Shown here in pieces: positions 9,961-23,000 of a stretch of DNA of 64,000 nt. The position numbers and the translations under genes are program-made. Numbering within the stretch: the stretch's first letter is position 1; every line of letters begins with the position of its first letter. A model generated the notes under the pieces. It was not told where the DNA came from. It did no database searches and was given only the letters and a program-made list of their open reading frames with translations. The stretch spans positions 51,231,001-51,295,000 of the forward strand of contig NC_091260.1 of NCBI RefSeq assembly GCF_042477335.2. Direction: 5' to 3'. The DNA comes from Ovis canadensis (lineage: Eukaryota > Chordata > Mammalia > Artiodactyla > Bovidae).

Positions 9961-10785
9961 GCTGCCACCTGCGCAGCCCCACAGGGTCCCATGCTTAGCC
10001 GAACCTGGTACTCGGCTTACTGCTCTCTTTCTCCCTTGCAATTCTTAACAATTTCTGAACAAGGGACTCTGCGTTTTCATTCTGCAGTAGGCCCCGCAAA
10101 TAAGGGGAGCGATTCCTGAGTCTGTCTCTTCAAACCCTAGCCCGGAGCCGGACACTAAATTAGCCACGCAATACTTCAGGAAGGAACAAAGGGTCTATCT
10201 GCAATAACGAAACAGAATCCACAGCAAGGAGTTGCGGCTGCACATGCTTTCCCGCCAGGCGCTTAAAACCGCATTCGCAAGCCCAGCGCCACCTCAGATC
10301 AGTTCCAGCAGGGTGCAGCTCCTACACCAAATAGAATTCCAGCCCTTCCCCCGGCCGCAGCCAATCCCCGAAGCTCCTCGGCCTCCAAAACCGCTGAGGG
10401 TTCTGATTGCTTCACGGAGTTGGCCTGGTCGGGGGCGGGTGCAGACGCGGGGGAAAGGGGTGGAGCTGGAGGTCGGTCCCCGGGCGGGGAAGTGGCCACT
10501 GCGCAGGCGTGGCTGGTGAAGGATACCCAAACAAACACAGCCTCACCACTGGGAGGCCTCCCGCTTTCCCCCGCCCACCTTTTTCGTGGGCTCCTCGGAC
10601 TCCCAATCGCCCGGCTTTCCCCGCCCCCGTCAACGTCTGGGCACGTCCCCCGCGCGGCGCGGGCCACGCACTGCTGTGCACTTAACCTCTGCCGGTCTGG
10701 CGGGAACCCGGAGGCAGGGGCGGCGCGGACGGCACGCAGTGCTGCCGGCGGGGAGCCGAGGCCTGCAGCCGCTGCCGGGCCGACG

Positions 10786-11085
10786 ATGACTTGTTACCGA
10801 GGCTTCCTGCTGGGCAGCTGTTGTCGCGTGGCTGGGGGCCGGGCAGCGGCGCTCAGGGGGCCGGGCGCGGGAGGCCCCGGCGCGCGGCCGTGGCTTGGTG
10901 GTGAAGGCGGCGGCCGGCGGCACCTGGGGCAGGGGCAGCCGCGCGAGCTGGCGGGCTGTGGTAGCCGCCCCGACGGCGGCTTCCGCCCGTCCCGGGTGGT
11001 GGTGGTGGCCAAAACCACCCGGTACGAGTTCGAGCAGCAGCGATATCGTTACGCGGAGCTCTCGGAGGAGGACCTGAAGCAGCTG
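10786..11085 (+). CDS. NADK2: NADK2 coding exon 1 (residues 1-100)
   Basis: This exon begins [20 protein letters not shown] and ends [14 protein letters not shown] before a GTGGGT donor at 11086, in phase 0. It encodes the mitochondrial presequence (Arg- and Gly-rich, with a Cys pair at 13-14) and the first helix of the kinase fold. The start was chosen for its A at -3 and because it gives the family length. The same frame is open with no ATG back to about 10,420. G+C content is much higher than in the other exons because the exon lies in the CpG island. Confidence 0.95.
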
Positions 11086-14000
11086 GTGGGTCCCGGCGGC
11101 CCCCGCTCTTGTGTCTCGGCCGGGCCCCGGGCCGCGACTTTGGGGGGCCGGCCGCGCCCCCTCGGGCGAGACCTCTCGGGACAACCCTTCTTCCCAGGGC
11201 ATCCTAGATGCCAGGCCTGCCCTACACGCTACCCTCCACTCCCTCCGGCTTCGCTTGTAGGCTCCCCTCTCCTGCGCGCGCGCGCGAGCGTGTGTGTGTG
11301 TTTAGAGAGAGAGAGCGGGGGGCAGGTTCACTGTTGGTGCGAAGACCCCCGCCCCCAAGCCGGGGCGTCTGTAGGAACCTTGGGTGGGAGAAGGACTCCC
11401 ACTGTGGGAGAGGTTTGGGGATTCATTTGCGCCCTCGCCACCCACACCCCCTTTAAACAACCCGGAGTGAGGTAGGTCTGAAGCTTGGATGCTCTGGGAA
11501 TCTCTCCCCAGGCCGCCCCGGGGGCAAAGGGGGCCTCTGGGTGCCGCTGCGGGCAGCGGAAAAGAGGGCTCTGGTACCGCGGACACACCCCCTTTTACGG
11601 GGCACGACTGCCAGGCCTGGGTCACTCCGGAGAGCCAGTCGGCTTGAGCCTTTTCCGTGCTGGAACGTGGTCCTCAGACAAGATTCTAGGAGTTTGCTTT
11701 AAAAGCTCACGTGTCTCCGGTGCTAGGAAGAGCAAGGGAGAAATTTGACTTTGAATGTATGTTATTAAATAGAAAGGTCCAAACGAAGGCAGGTAAATGT
11801 CTATAATGTAGTAATGCCTGCACAACAGACTATGTTTGGTATAGGTGTTTAATATCTTTGCAAAGTAAATAAATACACCTAAGCTTCCTTGGTGGCTCAG
11901 AGGTTAAAGCATTTGCCTGCAATGCGGGAGACCTGGGTTCGACCCCTGGGTCCGGAAGATCCCCTGGAGAAGGAAATGGCAACCCACTCCAGTATTCTTG
12001 CCTGGATAATCCCATGGATGGAGGAGCCTGGTGGGCTATAGTCCATGGGGTCGGACACGACTGAGCGACTTCACTAAGGTGGTGAATATTACCTACTTTC
12101 ACTCTTATTTTTGAAGCATCTGATCTCATGCCCACCCCCACTTTAGGAAAAGGAAAATGATGTTTTCTATGATGAACAGTATATCTGGAAAAATCTCCAT
12201 TGGAAATCTCTTAATTGTTGACACCACCCCAAAAGACTTTGGAATTAATTGCCTATAACCGTAATCCTGTAGCATTCTGTACCAGAGTAGACACTCTGGT
12301 CCTGAACTTGTGATTGGCAATCATCAGCAATTTTTTGGTAATATTTTGTAAAGTTATCAAAATGAAGGGCTTCCCTGGTGGCTCAGCTGGTATAGAATCC
12401 TCCTGCAATGCCAGAGACCCAAGTTGATTCCCTGGGGGAAGAAGATCCCCTGGAGAAGGAAATGGCAACCTGCTCCAGAAAGTGAAAGTGTTAGTTGCTC
12501 AGGCCTGTGGACTCCTTGCCACCCTGTGGACTGTAGCCCCAGCCAGAAGTACTATTTTCAACATTTAGCTTCATTGTTTAATGAGTTAATTGAGGAGGGC
12601 CTCTGTATTCATCTGATAGCAATGCTAGGTGCTCATTTCTCTCCTTTTCCTAAAGTGTTTGATGGTAGCAGTTTATAGAAAATATTTGCATCATTTAAAG
12701 AGTAAATCAAACAGTTTGAGCAGGAGGTTGGAGTAGTTGAGTTTGTGTTAAAGGAGTGAAGCTGAGAGTGAGACAGGAAATAAAAAGATGAGCAGCAATT
12801 GTTTCTGATTTGGGAAAGAGGTGGTGCTTTTTGGATCCTGCTTCTAATTCTGCAGATCTGTTATACTTTTTAGAAGCTGTCAAGTGCTGTATACGCATAA
12901 ATATGTTCTTCATAACAATTTTATGGAAGCCTCCCACAACAGTTAAAAACAGTATACTTGGTTTGTATGATCAGAGTGTGGGATTGAGGGTCAGGAGCTT
13001 GGAGCCAGGCCCAAGTCCTGTGTGGTCAAATTCCTCTGCTGCTTTTTAATTTCTCTGGGGCTCCTTGGTGACAGTGGTACTTTTGGTGTGGTGACAGTGG
13101 TACTTTTGGTGTGGTGCCAGTTTTCAGGGTGCATCTATCTAGTTCATTGTGTGAAATACTAGGATTGGACTAGAGAGCCTCCAAGGCCCTTTCTGATACT
13201 TTAAAACTCTGAATAACTTGTATAAGGCCTCATGATATGAGTGATATCTGAATTAGATTAATTCTTGGGTCTCTAAACTAGATTACCACTTATCAAAACT
13301 TTTTAAATGTAAGGCAAATCAAGTCTTTCAAAATTGAACTACCTGGTATACCCACTCTGAGTATCTGAAGAGAAATCTGTAATGGGTAAATATTTGCCTA
13401 TTGCTTGAGTATGCTGTTTGGAATAAGAAAACTTTTGAAGTAACACTTCTGGACTGTGGAACAGAGTTTTGAAATAGCTACTGTTGGTATCATTTCAACT
13501 AAATTTTATTGGATTTGTCTGTAACTGATTTGAGGTATTTATGTTAAGGCCAGTATTCAGAATGAAGGGCTTCCCTGGGTGACTGAGTGGTAAAGAATCT
13601 TGCCAAGCAAGAGACATGGATTCAAACCCTGGGTTGAGAAGATGCCCTGGAGAAGGAAATGGGAACCTGCTCAAATATCCTTGCCTGGGAGATCTTATGG
13701 ACAGAGGAACCTGGCAGGCTACAGTCCCTGGGGTCACAAAGAATTGGGACAGGTCTTAGCGGCTAAACAACAACAAATTTGGAATGGAATAGTATTACGT
13801 GGAGCCTTTACCAGAGTTCAGGGACAGGCCAAACAACACTGGACTGTGTGAAATTGTTCTAAAATGGGATTCTGTGATAGGAATGATATGGTTAATATTG
13901 TTTGCTATTTTGCTGGGGCAAAAAATACTGAGGGATATGAATCATGTAAATTGGGTATAAAAGACAGTCACCAAGTGCTTCCTTGAGTGTTCTGGCACTG

Positions 14001-17000
14001 TGGCTGGCTGTGTCTATGGTGTCTTGGTAACCTGAAGTTTTAGGGGAGATGGTTCTCTTTTGTGGTGGTGGTGGTGATTGTTCTGTGGCAAAATAGATCT
14101 CTATTAGGGTACTTGTTAAAATGAAAATGGAAGACGAGGGATAGAGTGCAAGTATAATTTCATACTCCGAAGCTTCATGGTTCTGTAACCTTGTAGAAAC
14201 GTAAACAATTAAAGGAAATATTTCTTAGTTGATAAAGCATAAACAGACTGGGTCAAAGTTTCACTTTTAATTGCTCATTCATATTGGTTTTTCTTTGGTT
14301 TATTTTTAATTCTTGCACTTCCTTTCCCCCTAGCTATCAGTGACTTTTCTTGTGAATAAATTTTTCATCAGTGAGTTTACCTTTCCTGGCTCAAAACTTT
14401 GCAAGGACTAATTAAACTGTTTTATTACACTTGCCTCATAAGTGATGTAGCTGTCAGTGGATGTGGAGCTTATATTATCAGGGTTGATGCCACTCACAAA
14501 CTAAACCTTTGGATGAATCAAAACTGATTGGAAAGGATTTTGCCATCATAAACACACCTCTCGGTCAAAGAGAATGTTTTATTTCAGAATATTTTAATAT
14601 ATGCCAAATAACAAATGAACTGTTTCCGCCTTTCTCTGGCTCCACTCCAAGTCATACAACCCCAGAAGCAACTCCTTTTAATGGTTTCCAGTTTTAATTT
14701 CTTTTAAAATTAGTGTCCTAATGGGATAGCATTATTTCATTTAGTAGTCCCTCCGTCACCGGCTTAAGTTCTTCCTAGTTCCTGCCTTCTTCGCAGGTTT
14801 GGGAGACGCAGCACCTTGGATTTTGTTCTCCTTACTCTGAAAACAGTGGTGTAACTTGTAGTTCTTGGGCAGGTAACATTTCTGCCACACGTACAGTGAG
14901 TGTAGCGTATGCACCATGAGTATTTATCAAATGAACGAACATGATCTGGAGTCCTGCCAGAGCCTTCTAACGGAACCTCACTCCTTTCACATCTTCTAGA
15001 CACAGGAACCTGAGTAGTCTATCCAAAGTGAACATCTGGCCATTTTACTCCTCTGCTTAGAACGCCTTGAAAGCTCCCTGTAACCTATAGAGTCACTCAG
15101 GGAATTTGTTAGAATGAAGGTACCTGAGCCTTATCTTTCTTCCCCTCAGATGTAAAGATTCAGTTTGTGGAGAACTCCCAGACTCTGGGCTCTGAATCAT
15201 ACGCTTAAGACTGCTGATGCTTTAGGGATTCACATTTCTAACAAACTCTCCAGGTTTGCAGTTGGTCCCCAGATCACACTTTGAGAAGCGTTATTGTAGA
15301 TGAACCTTTATTATCGTTTGTGTGCTAAAAACAAGGTCTTCTAGGAACTGACTCAGGTCCATCTCTTAACGCTTCATTTCTAATCAGTTCTTGTCTAGAA
15401 CTTCACTTTCCATTGCTTTCAAACTGCTTTAATTTCCATTAGATGCTGTGCTTATCTAATTAATTTCTTTATGTATCAGCAACACATTAAAATGGTTCAA
15501 AATGTAAAAGATACAGAAGAGTATACACTGAAAACTCTCTTATTCTTGTCAATGGACACTCAGTTTTTGTCCCTGAAAGTAACCAATGTTAATTTCTTGT
15601 GTTTCCTTCCAGAAATAATCTATACATACAAACCCACAGAGTGAAATGTTCTTTTTCTTTATCCCATCCCCTTTTACTCAATGCTAACATTATTTAAGTT
15701 ATTCTGCCCCTTATTCCTTTTAGTATGTGCATAGTACTTTGTATGCAAATGCCTTAGTTTTTTAAAATATGCTATGTAATGAATAGTAGTAATTTGTGTT
15801 ATGAATAACACAAATAATAATTTGTGTTAATGAATCAAACTCTAGATACTTAAAAGTGAAATTGCCAAGTGAGAAAAATTTGAAATTTTAATAAGTATTG
15901 CCGAATTGCTTCCCTTAGAGGCTGTACCAGTGTATAGCACATTTTGGGGTCTTTGTTAACCTGTAGGTGAAAAATGGTATTTCAGGGTAGTTTGATTTGT
16001 GTCCACCAGTGTCTTTACCTTTGTAGCCCCTTTTGCTTCGAATCCTCCTTCGTCCTTTAGCCCAGGGGTCCCTAACCCCACCACCCCACCCAAGCCCCCG
16101 GGCCAAGGATCTCTGCTTAGAAACCCGGCCTCACAGTGGGAGGTGAGCAGCAGGCGAGGGAGAGAAGCTTGATCTGTTATTTACAGCCCTCCCTATCGCT
16201 CTCATTACTGACTGGTCTCTGCCTCCTGCTCAAGGAACTCAGTAAATGTAATGTGCTTGCATCATTCTGAAACCATCACGCCTTGCCCTCATCTGTGGAA
16301 AAATTGTCTTCCGTGAAATATCCCTGATGCCAAAAAGGTTGGGGACCACTGCTTTAGCCTAGTTCTGTTCTTGCCGAAGGGTGAAGCTTACACATTCCTC
16401 TCATAGGAAGCCATCCTTGATAACCTTGCTGGGCCCATCTCCAGCCATCAAGGTTGTGTTAGGTATTGTTCACTGTGTTTTCATAATACATATCTTTTTG
16501 AGTTTTCCTCTTTAGCATATGATCTGTGGTAATTTTTTCCTCTGGAGTTGAGGTCAAGAGCTTTAGTTTACTCCTCATCCTCTTTGCCTTTCCATCTCCA
16601 CTAAATAAAGGTAGGGAAATGTTTCTGAATTAAAAAAAATTTTTTTTTTCCTTTTTTAGTTCTTTTTACCCTGAGGCTGCCAGTCCAGAGTCTTATTTCC
16701 AGTGTCACTCTTAGGAGAGATGTTAGTTGCTGAAAACCTAAGGTAGAGATTGGACTTCCTGGTGGCTCAAGACTGTAAAGCGTCTGTCTACAATGCGGGA
16801 GACCCGGGTTTGAGCCCTGGGTTGGGAAGATCCCCTGGAGAAGGAAATGGCAATCCACTCCAGTACTGTTGCCTGGAAAATCCCATGGACAGAGGAGCCT
16901 GGCAGGCTGCAGTCTGTGGGGTCACGAAGAGTCAAATATGACTAAGTGACTTCACTTCACTAAGGTAGAGATTACTGATGTGAGTTCCCTGAAAGAGGCT

Positions 17001-20000
17001 CCACGGTTAAATATGTTTGAGAACCGTAAGCCTAAACAGACGATGCTTTTATTTGACCGTGAAATTTTGGGTGGAGGCAGAAAATGTTTTTAATTCTGGG
17101 GAACACAGCTTGGAAAATAGAGGCATACGATATATAAGTATACAAGTATTTACAGTTAAATAAGAGACTCATAAAGGTGTAAAAGGATTGAATATCACAG
17201 TAGCTAAAATTCCATTATTGGAATTATTGATCAGTATGCTTTAGAGCCCTGGTTTTCAACCTGCCCTGTATATTAGGCTTACTTGGAGAAGCCTGTAGCC
17301 AGTCATGAAATTGTAAATAACTTAATTTTTTTTTTTACTATGATCACTTTTTCTATATTTTTATTTATATGATGTAAACTTTGAATATAGAAAGGTATTT
17401 ATTGATGCACATTAATAACTTCTCAACTAATAAAGTGTAAGTTGACTGTGTTTTAGCCTTTTTTTGTCTTTAAAAATTTACATCAGTAATATATTCTTTA
17501 GAATGTGTCTTTTTTTAGAAATTTGCTTTTCTTATTCACTATTGGTTATAAATTGTATGTTGACACATGTTAATTTATTTTAACTGCTGTATAGTATTCC
17601 ATTATTTGAATAATTAGGTTATTTTCAGTTTTTCCACTATTTAAATGCTTCAAATAAAAATACAAGTAATTTTTCCATAAGCATCGAATGACTCCTTGAT
17701 TACAGTGTTCTCCTCAGCACTTGGTAGACTTTAACATTTTTGCCAGTGTGACGAGGGTGAAAATTGTATCATTTAATTTTAAGCTACTTAAATATTAAAG
17801 AATAAGGAAGAGTTTATATGTGAAGGGAAGGGAACAGTACTAGCAAGGCAGTGGGAAAGGTCATCTTTTTGCCAGTAATAAAACCTCAAACTTGGTGACT
17901 AATTCACAATCAGAAAAATCTCATATCATGATGTACTCATATTTGGTACAGAAGATAACATGAAGCAGTTTACTCTTGTCACATGCAGTATAGTTTATTT
18001 TTTCTTGACTATTAATTCTGATTGTGACCACCAGATTAATGTGGCAGCCATTCTAAGGGCAATTTGAAAATCATTGCTCAAGAGGGAGTATTATTATTAT
18101 TTTTTTTTAATTTTTATTTTTACTTTATTTTACTTTACAATACTGTATTGGTTTTGCCATACATTGACATGAATCCGCCACGGGTGTACATGAGTTCCCA
18201 AACATGAACCCACCTCCCACCCCATATCATCTCTCTGGATCATCCCTGTGCACCAGCCCCAAGCATCCTGCATCGAACATAGACTGATGATTCATTTCTT
18301 GCATGATAGTATACATGTTTCAATGCCATTCTCCCAAATCATTCCACCCTCTCCCTCTCCCTCAGAGTCCAAAAGTCCGCTCTACACATCTGTGTCTCTT
18401 TTGCTGTCTCGCATACAGGGTCATCATTACCATCTTTCTAAATTCCATATATATGTGTTAGTATACTGTATTGATGTTTTTCTTTCTGGCTTACTTCACT
18501 CTGTATAATCGGCTCCAGTTTCATCCATCTCATTAGAACTGATTCAAATGTATTCTTTTTAATGGCTGAGTAATACTCCATTGTGTATATGTACCATAGC
18601 TTTCTTATCCATTCATCTACTGATGGACATCTAGGTTGTTTCCATCTCCTGGCTATTATAAACAGTGCTGCGATGAACATTGGAGTACATGTGTCTCTTT
18701 CTATTCTGGTTTCCTCGGTGTGTATGCCCAGCAGTGGGATTGCTGGGTCATAAGGCAGTTCTATTTGCAATTTTTTAAGGAATCTCCACACTGTTCTCCA
18801 TAGTGGCTGTACTAGTTTGCATTTCCACCAACAGTGTAACAGGGTTCCCTTTTCTCTAAACAGATAAGTCGGCTTTAAGTGAAAGTCGCTCAGTCCTTGT
18901 CCGACTGTTTGTGATCATGTCCATGGAATTCTCCAGGCCAGAATACTGAAGTGGGTAGCTGTTCCCTTCTCCACGGGATCTTCCCAACCCAGGGATGGAA
19001 CCCAGGTCTCCCACATTGCAGGCGGATTCTTCACCAGCTGAGCCACAAGGAAAACTCAAGAGGGCCTTATAAAGTGGTTAGATGCCATGGTTTTAGCTCG
19101 TAGTGGTTTTACGTTTTTTAACAGCAGAACACAACCCTTGCTCAGCCCTGCTCTCTTCCCCGCAGGAGTGGAGGGATGGCTCGGTTTTTCTGAGATGTTA
19201 CTATTCTGGGACTAGTATGAAAGCAGGCTTCTGGTGGGAGTGGTTAGATGATGAGGGGAATGGGAAGGATTTTTAAGGAAGAAACTCCTTTAGAAACTCA
19301 AGAGGCAAGCTATTACAAGAGACCAGATAAGAGTTGATGTTGTCCAGAACTCAAGCAGTGGCAGCATGAATGTAAAGGACAGATTGGAGAAATAGTTCAC
19401 AGGTATAATTACCGGACTTTACCACTGGCTGGCTGTGGAGATTCATTGTGGAGGGAGAATTAAAGCTGACACCCGGAATTTACTCTGTTGACTAGGTAAA
19501 TAGAAGTAATATTAACTACTATATGGGATTCAGAAAAGCAAATTAGGAGGAATATATAATCAGATTTAGATGGTTTTGGGGAGAAGTACTTGACCTACTG
19601 GGTGGATGTAAAGGTAGACATTTAAAAATTGGAGCCTGTAACTCAAGAAACAGGCTTGAGCTAGCAGTTAACTTCTTAGGTGCTGGTGTATACTGGGTAG
19701 ATCAAGTCCCTGGAGTGGGGAGATAATGAAAGTGAAATGGAAACAGATAAGCATGCCAAAGATGGAACCTGGTGCCATCCCATTGTATAAGGGAGTAGGT
19801 AACAGAATTAAGGAGAATGCAGAAGCAGGGATAGAACAATGAGGAAAATAAAGGTGAGAGCCTGAGATAAAGAGTAAATGGAATAGAAATAATTGAAGAT
19901 AAATACTAAATATAGCTGAAGAAATGGTTAGAGTTTCCTGTGGCTGGCTTGATCTGGCTTGGATAAATAGTTTACTTTCTCTAGCTGTTAGTTAGGTGCC

Positions 20001-23000
20001 ACTAATCCTTTTAAGGCAGTTTTGAGTGGTGCTTGTTGTACCATTTAGTTAAGTGTATTCTAAGAGTGCTTAAATTATGCCTAGTGAGTTTACATAGCAG
20101 CTGTCATTGTCTCACAAGTTTGTGCATTTCTTACACGTTAAATTTGAAAAGACATATTTCCTTCCCTTACTGGAGTACAAAATAGTAAACACTCATCTGA
20201 CTAGTAAAACAAGTTAAAATTTTAATTCAGTTTTGGTCAAGTAAAGATGTCTGTGATACTTTAATAGAAGTGTTTGGGCCATTTAGAAAATAGCATGGCT
20301 ATCACCTCTGGCCTTAGGGTGTGGTTGATTTCTGTCCTTTCAGAATCCTTCCCCCTGCCCCCCTTTCATGTTGTGTTGTGTTTTGTCTTAACCTCAAAGC
20401 ACGTGGGGAGAAGTGTTGTTGGCTTTGGCAGATTTTATAGGGGCAGTTCTGTTATGTTAAGTGTGTCTGCTGTAGAACTTTTAGGTTCACACCAGTTTTT
20501 CCATTTTAGTGGATAATCTTCAGAAAAAACTTTTTGTTAATGCTGATGAGAATTAACAAGCTTTTGGAGAAAAAAGAAAAAACATTAATAACTTTGTCAT
20601 TAATACTGATACATTAAGTATAGCATTGCAGAGTTGAGAATGTATTCTAAATTTCAGTAATTTCTTTAGTTTCTTAATTTTAAGATGTTTTACAGAGAAT
20701 TCCTGGGTTCTTGTTTTTGTCTAATTGAAGTATGTTTTTAAATCTTTGAAGTGTTGTTATTTTCCAAACGGGTAGCTAGAAATTCTTACTATCCGTTGAG
20801 TATTAAATAAAATTGTTTTTTAATATAAGAGCAAGTTGCATAGTGATATGACTTTCTAATTGATGCTTTTTATTAGTGATTTTTAAAAATGTCTTATCTC
20901 TTAGTTGCCTAGTTAGCTAGTCTGTTACTACAACTTAGTAGGCCAACCAGCTACATTGTTTATGAAAATAATTAATGAAAGAACTTGTATCCCCTAAATA
21001 AATGTATTAAGCATGAGTTATTAAAGAATTACAGTAATTCACAAGAAGAAATTCTACTCTTGAGATGTAATTTTTACACAGCACCATGTAAGTTTAAGGT
21101 GTACAGCATAATGATTTGACATTTATATGTCATGAAATGATTATCACAGTAAGTTTAGTAAACATCTATCATCTCTATAGATATAAAATTAAAGAAATAG
21201 AAATTTTTTTTCTTGTGATGAGATCTCTCAGGATTTACTCTCTTAACAGCTTTTATATGTAACATACTGCAGTGTTAATTATAATTATCATGTTGTACAT
21301 CTCTAATATTTATCTTAAAACTGGGAGTTTGTACATTTTGACTACTTTCATCCAACTCTCCATTCCTTCTAGTAACCACAAATCTTATCTCTTTTTCTAT
21401 GAGTGAGTTTGTTTTTGAAGTATAATTGACCTACAGCACTATGTTAGTTCTTGTTATAGAACATGGTGATTGGTGTTTCTAACATTTCAGAATGATCACC
21501 AGATAATCATTTCATACTGTGACTCATTTATTTTGAGCTGTTGTCCCAGAGGTCTCTTAAACTGTCTTTATTTCTTTCTATTCTTTTTTTCCTTTTTCTG
21601 TTCATCTTCAGTGATTTCCACTACTGTATCTTTCATCTCACTGATCCACCCCTTTATATCGTCTAATGTAATGTTGAGTCCTTCTAGTGTATTTTTCATT
21701 TCACTTACTGTTCTTCATCTCTGTTTGGTCATCTTTATATTTTTGAAGTGAAAGTTTTAGTCGCTCAGTCATGTCCAACTCTCCGCGACCCCATGACCGT
21801 CAAGCTTCTCTGTCCATGGAATTCTCCAGGCAAGAATACTGGAGTGAGTAGCCTTTCCATTCTCCAGGGGATCTTCCAGACCCAAGGATTGAACCTGGGT
21901 CTCCTGCATTGCAGGCAAATTCTTTAGTGTCTGAGCCACCAGGTAAGCCCCTTATATTTTCTAACTCTTTTTTTTTTAAGCCTTTTAACTTCTCACTCTT
22001 ATCATTTAATCTTCTCCAGAGTTCTTTGATGATTACCTTGAACTCTTTATCAGGTTTAGATTTCCTGTCTCCATTTCAGTTAATTCGTCTGCGATTTTAT
22101 CTTGTTCACTTATTTGGAACGTATTCCTTCCTGCTCCATTATTCCTGATTTGCTGTTTTTGTTTCTGTATATTTGGTAGGCTAGTTGTGTTTTCCAGCCT
22201 TGGAGAAGCAGCCTTTTTTAGATGTCCTTTGCATGTCAGCAACACACTTTTTCTGGTCACCAGACTTACATGCTCTAGGGATGCTTCTTATGTGGGCTGC
22301 ATGGGCCCTCCTGTGCCAGCTGACTACTGTGGGGCGTCTGGTTGGTTGCCAGGCCCCACCTGGTGTGCTGGCTGCTGTGGGGTGGGGTTGGGTCACGAGG
22401 CTGCGGGCTGTGTGGCCCTGGGGTCCCTTGATCTGGTGCTGGCCCACTCGTGGGTGGAGCTGAGTTCTGGAATAGGTGGTTGCACATAGGGGTTCCACAT
22501 CTAGTATTGGCCTGCTGATGGGCAGGGCTGGCTCTTGACATGATTGGCTGTGGGGTCAGGGATGTCGCAAAGCTGGTGTCAGCCTAATGGTGGGTGGGGC
22601 CAGATCCTGGCAGCTGGTTGAGAGCACAAGCTGCTCCAGAGCTGCTGTTGGCCCACTGGTGGGTCAACAGGATCCCCAGGCTGGTGCCTGCCCTCTGGTG
22701 GGAGAACTGGGTCCTGGGTTAGCACCATCCCACTGGTGGGTGGAGACAGGCCTGGAGTCTCTGGTTGCAGGGCCCTGGAGGTCCTGGAGTTGGGGTCAGC
22801 CCACTGGTGGCCAGGGCCCAGGGGGCCTTGGACTGGTGCCTCCCCACTCCCCAATGAGTGAAGCCGGCCCCCAGGCTGTTACAGGTCCACTGATACGCGG
22901 AGCCGGGTACTGGGAATCCTGGGCCTGCTGTGAGTGTGCTGGAGTGGGGGCTGGGTCTCAGGTTCTCAGGTGGACAGGGCTAGGTCCGGGGTTACCTATG

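Larger units (their letters stand above)
10290..11640 (+). promoter_or_regulatory. NADK2: CpG-island promoter of NADK2
   Basis: A sharp rise in G+C and CpG density begins near 10,290 and fades after about 11,640, spanning NADK2 exon 1. Visible elements are a CCAAT box at 10361-10365, GC boxes (GGGGGCGGG near 10432, GGGCGGGG near 10483) and an NRF-1-like TGCGCAGGCG near 10500. NRF-1 sites are common in promoters of nuclear genes for mitochondrial proteins. I see no clear TATA box, so initiation is probably dispersed, most likely between about 10,550 and 10,780. The exact start site is inferred. Confidence 0.82.

Noticed and set aside
10294-11625. Antisense and overlapping open frames in the CpG island (up to 190 codons)
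   Set aside because: High G+C removes stop codons by chance. The real coding frame is fixed by NADK2 exon 1, and the others are its shadows.
18438-18791. 117-codon open frame that looks like a conserved protein
   Set aside because: It is the C-terminus of L1 ORF2p in a truncated L1 copy, not a host gene.
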